NCBI GenBank assembly: GCA_046483285.1
Contig: JAWODN010000102.1
Span: 1 to 49,290, forward strand
Direction: 5' to 3'
DNA from: CAYRTV01 sp046483285
GTDB taxonomy: Bacteria; Acidobacteriota; Aminicenantia; Aminicenantales; Aminicenantaceae
DNA: 49,290 bases
In this document: positions 1 through 8,226 of the stretch, piece after piece
How the letters are laid out: each line of letters begins with the position of its first letter
How positions within the stretch are numbered: position 1 is the stretch's first letter
Position numbers and translations under genes: made by a program
Notes under the pieces: model-generated
Told to the model about the DNA's origin: nothing
The model's input: only the letters and a program-made list of their open reading frames with translations
Databases searched by the model: none

Positions 1-726
1 GAGATCGCCTTTCTCAGCCGGCATGGACGGGGACACCCCCTCCTCCCTTCGGAAATCAATTATCAGGCCAACATATACGGGTTTAAAATGCTGGGTGCCG
101 GAAGGATTATTTCTGTGAACTCGGTGGGGTCTTTGAAAAAACACATCAAACCGCGCCATATTTTTATTCCCGACCAGTTCTATGACCGCACTCGCCGCCG
201 CAGCAGTTTCTTCGGGAAAGGCGCTGCGGCGCACATCAGTTTCGCCCATCCGGTTTGCCCGGTGGTGTCCCGCCATTTATATGAGACCGGAATCAGCCTG
301 GATGTGGATATGCATAAGGGGGGAACTTATATTTGCATTGAAGGGCCTTCCTTTTCGACCATTGCTGAGTCCCGAATATACCGGTCATGGGGGTGTGATG
401 TCATCGGAATGACGGCGGTGACCGAAGCCAAACTCAGCCGGGAAGCTGAGATCTGTTACGCCGCCATGAATCTGGTAACGGACTATGATGTCTGGTATGC
501 GGATGAGGGGACCGTATCGGTGGAAATGATATTGAAGAATCTGGAATTAAATATTCAAAATGCCAAGAACATTTTGAAAAAAGCCGTGGCCGGATTTCCG
601 GGACGGGCGGATGATGAATGTGAATGCGGAGAGGCCTTGAAAAACTGTTTGGTCACCAGCCCGGAAATGATTTCGGAGGAGACCCGGGAAAGGCTCCGTC
701 TTATTTTGGGCAAGTATTTAACTTGA
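1..726 (+). CDS. mtnP: S-methyl-5'-thioadenosine phosphorylase, 3' part
   Basis: The reading frame is open from base 1 and lacks its start, which lies before the window. It carries the family signature FLSRHGRGH followed by PSEIN and a YQANIY segment, then SVGSL, the SFST...ES substrate loop, GMTAVTEAKLSREAEICY and TDYDVW near the end. These match purine phosphorylases that split methylthioadenosine with phosphate into adenine and methylthioribose-1-phosphate in the cytoplasm. The TDYD region favours MTA phosphorylase over guanosine/inosine enzymes. A CXC motif (CEC) and a further Cys lie in the C-terminal tail; CXC tails are known in some thermostable MTA phosphorylases. A PfkB kinase follows 71 bases downstream on the same strand, which suggests a nucleoside salvage unit. 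Confidence 0.93.
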   Translation, partial: EIAFLSRHGRGHPLLPSEINYQANIYGFKMLGAGRIISVNSVGSLKKHIKPRHIFIPDQFYDRTRRRSSFFGKGAAAHISFAHPVCPVVSRHLYETGISLDVDMHKGGTYICIEGPSFSTIAESRIYRSWGCDVIGMTAVTEAKLSREAEICYAAMNLVTDYDVWYADEGTVSVEMILKNLELNIQNAKNILKKAVAGFPGRADDECECGEALKNCLVTSPEMISEETRERLRLILGKYLT

Positions 727-797
727 CCCGCTCCCGCTGCCGCACGGAAACGATTTTCCAAATTATAGATTGATTTAAGTATAGGAGATAAGAGTTT

Positions 798-1697
798 ATG
801 AGTTTAGTCATTATCGGTTCATTAGCGTTTGACACCATCACCACCCCTTTGGGAAAACGGGAAAAGATCATAGGGGGATCATGTTCTTATGCCGCCCTGG
901 CTGCCAGCTATTTCACCAATCCGAAAATGGTGGCGGTGGCGGGAAAGGATTTTCCTGAAGAAACCATCCAGCTTTTCAAACAGCGGGGGGTGGACACACG
1001 GGCCTTGGAAATAAAAGAAGGGAAAACCTTTCACTGGGAAGGCGCATACGGAGAAGACCCCAATCAAAGAACAACTGTCAAAACAGAGCTGAATGTTTTT
1101 CAAGATTTCAAACCCAAGCTGATGCCCGATTACCGGAAGGCCGGCATCCTTTTTCTGGGGAATATCGATCCGGACCTTCAAATGGATATCCTGAATCAGG
1201 CTGAAAATCCCCGCCTGGTGGCTATGGATACCATTAATCTCTGGATCGAGAGCAAACCCGAGCCTTTGAGAGAGGTCATCAAGAACGTCAATGTCTTTTT
1301 TGCCAATGATGAAGAAGTCCGCATGATCAGCCGCGAAAAAAACCTACTCAAAGCAGGACGAAGGCTGTTGGAAATGGGGCCCTCACATATCGTCATCAAA
1401 AAAGGAGAACATGGGGTGTTGTTGATGGAAAAAGATTTTATTTTCGGTATGCTGGCGCATCCTTGCGAAGATGTGATCGATCCCACCGGGGCGGGCGATA
1501 GTTTTGCCGGCGGTTTTTTAGGTTACCTGGATAAAATCGGGTCCAGCCTGGAAAAGGATTTCCGCCGGGCCTCGGTGTACGGAAGCGTAATGGCTTCTTT
1601 CACCATAGAAGACTTCAGTATAGAACGGCTCAAATCGCTTTCCGATAAGGAAATTGAAAGCCGGTATGAGTTGTTCCGGGATTTAGTGACATTTTGA
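798..1697 (+). CDS. PfkB/ribokinase-family sugar or nucleoside kinase
   Basis: A 299-residue cytoplasmic kinase of normal family length. The N-terminus (VIIGSLAFDTI) and the glycine pair in GGSC form the usual PfkB start. The C-terminal signature DPTGAGDSFAGGF, near residues 228-240, supplies the anion hole and catalytic Asp. The start ATG is preceded by AGGAGA at a normal distance. Its place between an MTA phosphorylase and tryptophanase suggests phosphorylation of a nucleoside or a ribose released in salvage, with adenosine kinase as one option. The substrate cannot be read from the sequence. The stop codon lies just upstream of the tnaA Shine-Dalgarno, so the two genes are probably cotranscribed. 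Confidence 0.85.
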   Translation: MSLVIIGSLAFDTITTPLGKREKIIGGSCSYAALAASYFTNPKMVAVAGKDFPEETIQLFKQRGVDTRALEIKEGKTFHWEGAYGEDPNQRTTVKTELNVFQDFKPKLMPDYRKAGILFLGNIDPDLQMDILNQAENPRLVAMDTINLWIESKPEPLREVIKNVNVFFANDEEVRMISREKNLLKAGRRLLEMGPSHIVIKKGEHGVLLMEKDFIFGMLAHPCEDVIDPTGAGDSFAGGFLGYLDKIGSSLEKDFRRASVYGSVMASFTIEDFSIERLKSLSDKEIESRYELFRDLVTF

Positions 1698-1708
1698 AGG
1701 AGGTGGTG

Positions 1709-3103
1709 ATGGCGGAAACACGGATACCGGTGGAACCTTATAAAATAAAATCTATTGAGCCCATAAAGCTTTTAAGCCGGGAGGAGAGGGAAAAAAACCT
1801 CCGCCGGGCGGGATTCAATGTTTTTGCGCTTCCCGCCCCCGCGGTTTTTATCGATCTGCTGACGGACAGCGGCACGGCGGCTATGAGTCAAAAACAATGG
1901 GCCGGCATGATGGAAGCCGATGAGGCCTATGCCGGTTCCCGGAGTTTCGACAGGTTCCAAAATTCTGCAAGAGAAGTGTTCGGTTTCAAACATGTCATCC
2001 CCACCCATCAAGGGCGGGCTGCGGAAAGGATTCTTTTTCAAGTGTTGGTTGAAAAGGGAGATGCGGTGCCCAATAATATTCATTTTGACACCACCCGCGC
2101 CAATATTGAATTTCGCCATGCGGATGCCGCGGATTTGGTTCTTGATGCCGCTTACGATCCGGACAACCGGGATTTTTTTAAGGGCGATATGGATTTGGAA
2201 AAGCTGGAGGCTTTTATTCAAAAAAAGGGAGCTGACCGGATTCCATTGGTGATGATGACCGTCACAAATAACAGCGGCGGCGGTCAACCGGTTTCCATGC
2301 GGAATTTGAGTGAAGTGAACCGGATCTGCCGGAAACACGGCATCCCGTTTTTTTTGGACGCCTGCCGTTTTGCTGAAAATGCCTATTTCATTCAGCAGAG
2401 AGAGGCGGGATATGCCGAGAAATCCGTTCGCGAAATCGCACGGGAGATGTTCACCTGCGCAGACGGCGCCTTCATGAGCGCGAAAAAGGACGCGCTGGTG
2501 AATATGGGAGGATTCGTCACCTGCAATAACGATGAGCTGGCCGGAAAGCTCAAAAACCAACTCGTTTTAAGTGAAGGATTTCCGACTTATGGAGGGATGT
2601 CGGGAAGAGATTTGGAGGCAGTCGCCCAAGGTCTTCAGGAAGGTGTGGAAAGCGGGTACCTTGAACACCGCATCGGACAGGTGAAATATTTATGGTCGCG
2701 GCTGCACAATGAAGGGATTCCGGTTTACAGTCCGCCGGGAGGGCATGCCGTGTATCTTCTGGCCGACCGGTTTCTCTCTCATCTTCCAAGAGAGCATTAT
2801 CCCGGCTGGGCTTTGAGTGTGGCGCTTTACCGGGAAGCCGGCATCCGTGCGGTTGAAATCGGAGGCGTGATGTTCGGCCGTACCGATGAGGAAACCGGCA
2901 AAGAGGTGTTTCCGCAATTGGAACTGGTCCGGCTGGCCGTCCCCCGGAGAGTCTACACGGTTTCCCATCTGGAGTATATCGCCGAAGCCTTAACCCGCTT
3001 GTATAAAAAAAGAAAGGATATCAACGGATTCCGGATTGCCGGCCAGGCTCCCTATCTCCGGCATTTCACCGTCCGGATGGAAGAAGTGGTGTCACCGGGT
3101 TAA
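1709..3103 (+). CDS. tnaA: tryptophanase (beta-eliminating lyase)
   Basis: A 464-residue PLP enzyme that cleaves tryptophan to indole, pyruvate and ammonia. It shows FIDLLTDSGT, DEAYAGSRS, PTHQGRAAE, TNNSGGGQPVS, ACRFAENAYFI and the PLP-lysine motif MSAKKDALVNMGG near residues 256-268. An Asp in HFDTT and an Ile in RAVEIGG sit where tyrosine phenol-lyases have Thr and Arg (recalled from the Citrobacter enzyme), so tryptophanase is favoured. A TTG exists 15 bases upstream, but AAGGAGG at 1697-1703 lies five bases before the ATG at 1709, which fixes the start. Its stop codon overlaps the stop of the convergent gene. No tnaC-like leader is visible: the gene follows the kinase directly. Confidence 0.93.
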   Translation: MAETRIPVEPYKIKSIEPIKLLSREEREKNLRRAGFNVFALPAPAVFIDLLTDSGTAAMSQKQWAGMMEADEAYAGSRSFDRFQNSAREVFGFKHVIPTHQGRAAERILFQVLVEKGDAVPNNIHFDTTRANIEFRHADAADLVLDAAYDPDNRDFFKGDMDLEKLEAFIQKKGADRIPLVMMTVTNNSGGGQPVSMRNLSEVNRICRKHGIPFFLDACRFAENAYFIQQREAGYAEKSVREIAREMFTCADGAFMSAKKDALVNMGGFVTCNNDELAGKLKNQLVLSEGFPTYGGMSGRDLEAVAQGLQEGVESGYLEHRIGQVKYLWSRLHNEGIPVYSPPGGHAVYLLADRFLSHLPREHYPGWALSVALYREAGIRAVEIGGVMFGRTDEETGKEVFPQLELVRLAVPRRVYTVSHLEYIAEALTRLYKKRKDINGFRIAGQAPYLRHFTVRMEEVVSPG

Positions 3104-3456
3104 ATGCGGTAGAACCACATCAACGGAATCCAGAGCTGGTGAGCATAGGGAAGGCGTTTGTGGTTGACCAAAATTTCGGTATTATCCCAGTCATGGATCA
3201 GGTTAAACAACTGGAACAGCTCTTCGACATCTTCCGGAGTAAAAGCCGCGGAGTGCTTGACCCATTCCCCGCTTCCGGTTTCGAGGTATGTGGGCATGCG
3301 CCTCGCTAAATCAACCGCTTTCTTGTATTTAGGCGAGACTCTGCAACCGAATTTCAGGGTGATGGTGAAAGTCTTCGCGGTGGTGGAGGGGTGCAGGATA
3401 TCCTGCAGTTTTTTCTCTTCCGCCGGGTCCTGATCAGGGTTTTTCCATTGAGTCAT
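3100..3456 (-). CDS. hypothetical protein, 118 residues
   Basis: I do not recognise this protein. It is charged, has no signal peptide or membrane segment, and contains no Cys pair that would suggest metal binding apart from one Cys in FGCRVS. It is rich in aromatic residues near its end (HDWDNTEIL, QLWIPLMWFYR). A consensus-like promoter lies 57-85 bases upstream, and a weak GAGATGA precedes the ATG. It converges with tryptophanase: the palindrome TTAA at 3100-3103 serves as stop codon on both strands. The promoter and the biased, soluble composition argue for a real gene; the function is open. Confidence 0.7.
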   Translation of the reverse strand: MTQWKNPDQDPAEEKKLQDILHPSTTAKTFTITLKFGCRVSPKYKKAVDLARRMPTYLETGSGEWVKHSAAFTPEDVEELFQLFNLIHDWDNTEILVNHKRLPYAHQLWIPLMWFYRI

Positions 3457-3512
3457 TATTCATCTCATTTCAATGAGCCGGGCCTGTGCCTTAGCCTGCT
3501 GAATTCATGAAA

Positions 3513-3541
3513 AATATAAGCCAACCCGCTTTTTTTGTCAA
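3513..3541 (-). promoter_or_regulatory. sigma70-type promoter of the 118-residue gene
   Basis: On the minus strand TTGACA (3541-3536) is followed by a 17-base spacer and TATATT (3518-3513). This is close to consensus. It lies in the gap after queA and would start transcription about 50 bases before the 118-residue gene. Confidence 0.65.
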
Positions 3542-3558
3542 TCCGCAAATCCGGGAGG

Positions 3559-4599
3559 CTACACAATCAACATGCAGTCGCCGTAACTGAAAAACCGGTA
3601 TCTTTCTTTTACGGCTTCCTGATAAGCGCGGCGGATCAGTTCATAACCGCCGAAAGCCGAGGTCAGCATTAAGAGAGTGGACCGGGGAAGATGAAAATTG
3701 GTCAAAAGCGCATCCACGACCTGAAACCGGTAACCGGGATATATGAATAAACCGGTGGACTTTTTCCCGGATTGGACCCGCCCTTCTTTCACAGCGCTCT
3801 CCAGCGCTCTCACTGAAGTCGTCCCGACTGCTACCACCCGTCTCCCCTCTTTTCGGGCGCTGTTGATGCGGCCGGCTGTTTCCGGGCTGATGTGAAAGTG
3901 TTCCTCCGTCATCCGGTGTTTTCGGATATCATCCGTCCGGACCGGCTGGAATGTCGCCGCCCCCACGCTCAGAGTGATGTGTTCCAATTGAATATTCTTG
4001 GCCTGGACCCGTTCCAGCATCCGGCCGGTGAAATGGAGTCCGGCCGTGGGTGCGGCGATGGAGCCATCATGTTCGGCGAAAACGGTTTGATACCGGTCTA
4101 AATCAAAAGGGCGCCACTTTTCCATGCCGGATTCCCTTTTAATATAAGGAGGAAGGGGAGCGAAGCCGATTTTTCCCAGCTCTTCCCGGATACCGTCTGA
4201 AGAAAAATGAAGCACCCGCTTGCCTTCGCTTTTTTCCTCCCGGACTGAGGCAGCCAGACGGGGCGAAAAAACTATCCGGTCACCGGTCCGGACTTTCCGC
4301 GCCGGCCGGCAGAGGACTTCCCAGGTTCGAGTTGAGATTTCCTGAAGAAATAAGAATTCAATTTTCCTGTTTTCTTTCCGGCCCCAAACCCTGGCCGGAA
4401 TGACCCGGGTATTATTGAGCACCAGCAGGTCCCCGGCATGTAAAAAATCAGGAAATTCGGTGAAGCGCCGGTGATGGATACCGCCGTTTTCACGTGTGAC
4501 CACCATCATCCGGGATTGATCGCGGCAGGGAAGAGGCTGCTGCGCAATCAATTCACGCGGCAGTTCATAATCATACTCATGGGTGCGCGTTTTAAGCAT
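3559..4599 (-). CDS. queA: S-adenosylmethionine:tRNA ribosyltransferase-isomerase
   Basis: QueA transfers and isomerises the ribosyl part of SAM onto 7-aminomethyl-7-deazaguanine in tRNA, giving epoxyqueuosine. The N-terminus (YDYELPRELIAQQPL, then CRDQSRMMVV) and the later blocks LNNTRVIPAR, APTAGLHFT, VGTTSVRALES and TNFHLPRSTLLMLTSAFGG are diagnostic. The start at 4599 (MLKTRTHEYDYELP) fits the family and lies eight bases after the ruvB stop. The frame extends 25 codons further upstream, but that would run into ruvB. The resulting 346 residues are the usual length. ruvB-queA is a classical pair; there is little Shine-Dalgarno here, so translational coupling is likely. Confidence 0.96.
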   Translation of the reverse strand: MLKTRTHEYDYELPRELIAQQPLPCRDQSRMMVVTRENGGIHHRRFTEFPDFLHAGDLLVLNNTRVIPARVWGRKENRKIEFLFLQEISTRTWEVLCRPARKVRTGDRIVFSPRLAASVREEKSEGKRVLHFSSDGIREELGKIGFAPLPPYIKRESGMEKWRPFDLDRYQTVFAEHDGSIAAPTAGLHFTGRMLERVQAKNIQLEHITLSVGAATFQPVRTDDIRKHRMTEEHFHISPETAGRINSARKEGRRVVAVGTTSVRALESAVKEGRVQSGKKSTGLFIYPGYRFQVVDALLTNFHLPRSTLLMLTSAFGGYELIRRAYQEAVKERYRFFSYGDCMLIV

Positions 4600-4606
4600 G
4601 AAACGA

Positions 4607-5647
4607 TCATTCGTCTTTGAAAAGGTTTCCCTGTGGAGGGAGATCGGTCTTAAAGCCCAAGTGCTGGTAGGCACGGAGAGTCGCCTGGCGTCCTCTTGGA
4701 GTTCGTTCCAAAAAACCGATCCTCATCAGAAAGGGTTCATATATGGATTCAATGGTGTCCTGATCTTCATCAATGGCGGCGGCGATGGTTTTAATCCCCA
4801 CCGGGCCTCCGGAAAAATTCTCAATAATAACGGCTAAAATCTTGCGGTCCACGTCATCCAGTCCGCGGGCATCCACTTCCATCATATCCAAGGCTTTTTT
4901 GGCCTCATCCAGGGTGATTTTGCCGTCGGCGATCACTTCGGCGAAATCACGGACTCTGCGCAGCAGCCGGTTGGCCACCCGGGGTGTTCCCCGGGAGCGG
5001 AGCGCGAGCTGGTCGCCTCCGGAATCTGTGATTTTGACATTGAGAAGGGATGCGGAGCGCTGGATGATTTTTTTCAAGTCCGGTTTATCGTAATAATCCA
5101 AGCGGCTGATAATCCCGAACCGGCTGCGCAAAGGAGCGGTGATCCGGCCGGCGCGGGTGGTCGCCCCGATAAGAGTGAATTTTTTCAGCTGAAGTTTATG
5201 GCTTCGGGCGCTGGGGCCCTGGCCGATTATTATGTCCAGGCGGAAATCTTCCATGGCTGAATAGAGGATTTCTTCCACGGAGGGGTGGAGCCGGTGGATT
5301 TCGTCGATAAAAAGGATTTCCTTTTCCTGCAGATTTGTGAGAATAGCGGAGAGATCGCCTGGTTTTTCTATAACCGGCCCGGAAGTGGGTTTAATGCCCA
5401 CCCCCATTTCCTTGGCAATCAAAAAAGCCAGGCTGGTTTTACCCAATCCCGGCGGACCGTAAAGCAGAACGTGGTCCAAATGCTCGTTGCGTTTGCGGGC
5501 GGCCTGTATGAAAATTTTCAAGTTGTTTTTTATGGAGTCCTGTCCGGTGAACTCCGTGAAGTTTTTAGGCCGCAGGCTGTCTTCGAACTGCAGATCCTCC
5601 CGGTTCCGCACCGGGTTTAAAATGGTTTCAAGACTGTTTTTCTTCAT
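4607..5647 (-). CDS. ruvB: Holliday junction branch-migration helicase RuvB
   Basis: A 346-residue AAA+ motor that, with RuvA, drives branch migration of Holliday junctions. The Walker A motif is GPPGLGKTS, Walker B is ILFIDEIHRL, sensor 1 is IGATTRAG, and the C-terminal winged helix holds the family block GGPVGIKTIAAAIDED near residues 270-285. The N-terminal LRPKNFTEFTGQ is typical. The gene is separated from ruvA by a 488-base gap filled with a repeat element (5697-6078), so it may depend on its own promoter. The Shine-Dalgarno is weak. It ends eight bases before queA. Confidence 0.97.
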   Translation of the reverse strand: MKKNSLETILNPVRNREDLQFEDSLRPKNFTEFTGQDSIKNNLKIFIQAARKRNEHLDHVLLYGPPGLGKTSLAFLIAKEMGVGIKPTSGPVIEKPGDLSAILTNLQEKEILFIDEIHRLHPSVEEILYSAMEDFRLDIIIGQGPSARSHKLQLKKFTLIGATTRAGRITAPLRSRFGIISRLDYYDKPDLKKIIQRSASLLNVKITDSGGDQLALRSRGTPRVANRLLRRVRDFAEVIADGKITLDEAKKALDMMEVDARGLDDVDRKILAVIIENFSGGPVGIKTIAAAIDEDQDTIESIYEPFLMRIGFLERTPRGRQATLRAYQHLGFKTDLPPQGNLFKDE

Positions 5648-5696
5648 TTTGTATTGTTGTGTCCTGTATCATTCAGCCGTTCCTATCATCACATAA

Positions 5697-6078
5697 CCTG
5701 AATCATTCATAAAAAAATTGCGATGTTTTTGCAATCCTTTTTTATCAGCGATTAACATGATTTTTATTGAAAGTTCAAATAGAAAGTTTTTCATTTTCAT
5801 GTTTTCATTTTAATCGCAATTTTTTTACCCTTCGGGCGGGCCGACTCTCACCGCATCTGCTTTGTTGCAGGGCATTCGCAGTGAAGTGACGACCTTTCAT
5901 TAATTTAATGTCATCCTGAGCGGAGCGAAGGATCCCGGACTGCTTCTAATTGGCAACCCGATATCCATATGGCCTGACGAAAGCACTCACAGATCCCTCG
6001 TCGCTCCGCTCCTCGGGACGACATTGAATTAAAGAATTGTCGTCATCTGCGGCAATCTCGACCCGTGAATAATTCAGG
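5697..6078. repeat. Family A inverted-repeat element, copy 1 (interrupted)
   Basis: This fills most of the 488-base gap between ruvA and ruvB. It begins with CCTGAATCATTCA and ends with TGAATAATTCAGG, inverted repeats with one mismatch. Its left 190 bases are, in reverse orientation, nearly identical to the element at 48983-49234, and its last 37 bases match the other end of that element. The middle differs because a second inverted-repeat segment (5888-6044) replaces about 26 bases. There is no transposase frame. It resembles a non-autonomous MITE-like element. The polarity is opposite to that of the second copy. Confidence 0.85.
5888..6044. repeat. Inner inverted-repeat element nested in family A copy 1
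   Basis: The segment starts GACGACC and ends TTGTCGTC. Its two ends form an imperfect inverted repeat of about 47-53 bases: the left arm reads GACGAC...TTAATTTAATGTCATCCTGAGCGGAGCGA...GGATC and the complement of the right arm reads GACGAC...TTAATTCAATGTCGTCCCGAGGAGCGGAGCGA...GGATC. It is absent from the intact element at 48983-49234. A related right arm occurs near 47296-47350. Sequences of the CATCCTGAGCGGAGCGAAGGATC type recur in many bacterial genomes, as I recall. Confidence 0.75.
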
Positions 6079-6135
6079 ATAACTTATTTTTCAATACAAG
6101 TGAATCCCTTTCTGTTGTCCGGGAACAGGCCGGGT

Positions 6136-6717
6136 TTACAGTCTGGCGAGGCGCCGGAGACTCTCTCTTAAAAGCTGGTCAAAATCAGTTTTAACGCCCA
6201 GGTCCTTGATGGCGCCGTCGCAAATCTTCTCGATTTCTTTTCTTTTGAATCCCATATTCACCAGGGCGGATATCAAGTCTTCCCGGTTTTGATGGGGAGG
6301 GCTTTCCAGGATATCCACTCCCAGTTTTTCCTGCAGCTCAAGGGCGATGCGCATGGCGGTTTTTTTCCCGATTCCCGGTATCAAAGACATGCGGGAAACA
6401 TCACTGCTGCGGATAGCCTGTTCCAGGTCGGAAACACCGATGCCGGATAAAATATTGAGGGCGATTTTCGGGCCGATGCCCGAGATGCCGATCAGCTTTA
6501 AAAACAAGTCCCGTTCCTGGCAGGTGGAAAATCCGAACAGAGACAGACTGCTGTCGGTTACGTGGGTGTGAATATACAGTTCAGCTTTCTCTCCGGCTTC
6601 CCCCAGATGAAGATAAGTGGAAAGAGGAATGCCGGCCCGGTATCCCACACCCTGGACATCCAGAACCACTCCCCCCGCTTTTTTTTCAATGATGGTGCCT
6701 TTCAAATAGGAAATCAT
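6136..6717 (-). CDS. ruvA: Holliday junction DNA-binding protein RuvA
   Basis: A 193-residue subunit that binds Holliday junctions as a tetramer and loads RuvB. The OB-fold N-terminus starts MISYLKGTI with VQGVGYR and the HTHVTDSSLSLFGF block. Two helix-hairpin-helix motifs follow (LIGISGIGPKIALNIL and LIPGIGKKTAMRIALEL, near residues 76-125). The C-terminal three-helix domain that contacts RuvB (LISALVNMGFKRKEIEK) is present. It starts two bases after the ruvC stop, so the two are translationally linked. Confidence 0.97.
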   Translation of the reverse strand: MISYLKGTIIEKKAGGVVLDVQGVGYRAGIPLSTYLHLGEAGEKAELYIHTHVTDSSLSLFGFSTCQERDLFLKLIGISGIGPKIALNILSGIGVSDLEQAIRSSDVSRMSLIPGIGKKTAMRIALELQEKLGVDILESPPHQNREDLISALVNMGFKRKEIEKICDGAIKDLGVKTDFDQLLRESLRRLARL

Positions 6718-6719
6718 GT

Positions 6720-7220
6720 CTATTTATTCCGATTGTGAATTTTCTGCTGGAAAATCCGGCAGTTCATATGGCAAAAGGCCGCAGCCAGGGCATCCGATGC
6801 GTCCTCCGGGATATTTTTTTCTTCAAGGCGAAAAAGATCTGTGACCATATTTTTAACTTGATTTTTATCCGCCTGACCGTATCCTGTCACGGCTTTTTTG
6901 ATTTCCAGGGCGGAATATTCAAAAACCGGGCATTTATTTGAGGATAAGGCCACCAGCACCGCTCCCCGGACCTGGCCGAGTATAATGGCGGTTTTCACGT
7001 TACCGGCGTAAAACAAGTTTTCGATAGCCGATTCATCCGGGGCGAAGGTATGCATCAAAGCATCGATTTTATTCTTTATCCATGTGATCCGTTCCGGAAA
7101 GGGAAGGCGGGGGGAAGGACAAATGACTCCGTGCTGCAAAGCTGAATATTCTTTATGGTCGAAATCGATAATTCCATAACCGGTGGATTTCAGGCTGGGA
7201 TCGATTCCGAGTATCCTCAT
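6720..7220 (-). CDS. ruvC: Holliday junction endonuclease RuvC
   Basis: RuvC resolves Holliday junctions by symmetric cuts. The frame contains MRILGIDPSLKSTGYG, with catalytic Asp7, the Glu in SAIENLFYAGNVKTA, QVRGAVL, the KKAVTGYGQADKNQV block and the C-terminal DASDALAAAFCH acidic pair. The conserved GIDPG is GIDPS here, a conservative change. An ATG seven codons upstream is possible, but MRILGID is the standard N-terminus, giving 166 residues. It lies between yebC (29 bases) and ruvA (2 bases). Confidence 0.95.
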   Translation of the reverse strand: MRILGIDPSLKSTGYGIIDFDHKEYSALQHGVICPSPRLPFPERITWIKNKIDALMHTFAPDESAIENLFYAGNVKTAIILGQVRGAVLVALSSNKCPVFEYSALEIKKAVTGYGQADKNQVKNMVTDLFRLEEKNIPEDASDALAAAFCHMNCRIFQQKIHNRNK

Positions 7221-7249
7221 TTCAGTTCGGCCTGGAACCATAACCGCGA

Positions 7250-7999
7250 TTAAGCGGAATATTGTTCAATTTCTTCTTCGTCTATATCGAAATTGGCCCA
7301 GACATTTTGGACGTCATCATGATCTTGCAGATCATCCATCAAGCGCAGGCATTGTTGAGCCTCTTTTCCTTCGAGTTTGACATAGTTTTTGGGGAGATAA
7401 CCCACGCTGGATGTTTCCATGGGAATCTCATGTTCCCGGATGGCGTTGTCCACAGCTTCGAAGTTTTCCGGAGTGGAGAATATTTCCCAATTGTTATCAT
7501 CCGATTTCATATCTTCGGCACCGGCGTCCACCGCTATGTCCATTAATTTTTCTTCATCTGCTTGGGATTTGCTCACCACGATATATCCTTTGCGGTCGAA
7601 CATCCAGGCCACACAGCCGGATTCCCCCATGTTGCCTCCATTTTTAGAAAAGATATGGCGAAGTTCGGAGATGGTCCGGTTTTTATTGTCGGTTAATGTT
7701 TGGACGAAAACAGCCACTCCTCCGGGGCCATAGCCTTCATAGCTGATTTCTTCATAACTGACTCCTTCCAGCTGTCCGGTCCCTTTTTTTACAGCCCGTT
7801 CGATATTGTCATTGGGCATATTTACCGCTTTGGCATCGGAGATGGCTTTGCGCAAACGGGGATTGGTTTCCGGGTCGCCGCCACCCAACCTGGCGGCCAC
7901 AGAGATTTCACGGATAATTTGGGTGAATATTTTCCCGCGTTTGGCATCCTGTGCGGCCTTTTTATGCTTGATGGAATGCCATTTTGAATGTCCTGACAT
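7250..7999 (-). CDS. yebC: YebC/PmpR-family transcription or translation regulator
   Basis: A 249-residue member of the YebC/TACO1 family, which includes DNA-binding regulators and proteins implicated in easing translation of difficult peptide stretches. The start MSGHSKWHSIKHKKAAQDAKRGK is diagnostic, followed by the SYEGYGPGGVA block, NRT, and FSKNGGNMGESGCVAWMF. AAGGAG lies five bases before the ATG at 7999, so the GTG six bases upstream is not used. It is the first gene of yebC-ruvC-ruvA, a common arrangement. Confidence 0.95.
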   Translation of the reverse strand: MSGHSKWHSIKHKKAAQDAKRGKIFTQIIREISVAARLGGGDPETNPRLRKAISDAKAVNMPNDNIERAVKKGTGQLEGVSYEEISYEGYGPGGVAVFVQTLTDNKNRTISELRHIFSKNGGNMGESGCVAWMFDRKGYIVVSKSQADEEKLMDIAVDAGAEDMKSDDNNWEIFSTPENFEAVDNAIREHEIPMETSSVGYLPKNYVKLEGKEAQQCLRLMDDLQDHDDVQNVWANFDIDEEEIEQYSA

Positions 8000-8081
8000 A
8001 TTCACTCCTTACATGGTGTCGACTTGAATTATTTAATAACCTGCGGCCCCGCCCCCCCCCGCTTGTTTCTTATAAAAAAAC

Positions 8082-8109
8082 CGGATACTTTGCATCATCA
8101 GCTTGTCAA
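8082..8109 (-). promoter_or_regulatory. Possible promoter of the yebC-ruvC-ruvA operon
   Basis: On the minus strand TTGACA (8109-8104) is followed by a 16-base spacer and TATCCG (8087-8082). The -35 is consensus but the -10 is weak. The run of C residues at 8047-8060 lies between this site and yebC. Other -10 candidates exist nearby. Confidence 0.35.
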
Positions 8110-8226
8110 AATTTTAGCACAATCTGCAAATTAATAAAAGGCGGCCAAAGCCGGTGTATGATTGCGGCAAAATATGTATAATATTCAGTGAGATCCGGCC
8201 CGCCCGGAATGAGGTTGTTACGGCTT

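Noticed and set aside
1772..2560. Open frame of 262 codons opposite tryptophanase
   Set aside because: Antisense shadow of tnaA, with no start signal and no recognisable domains.
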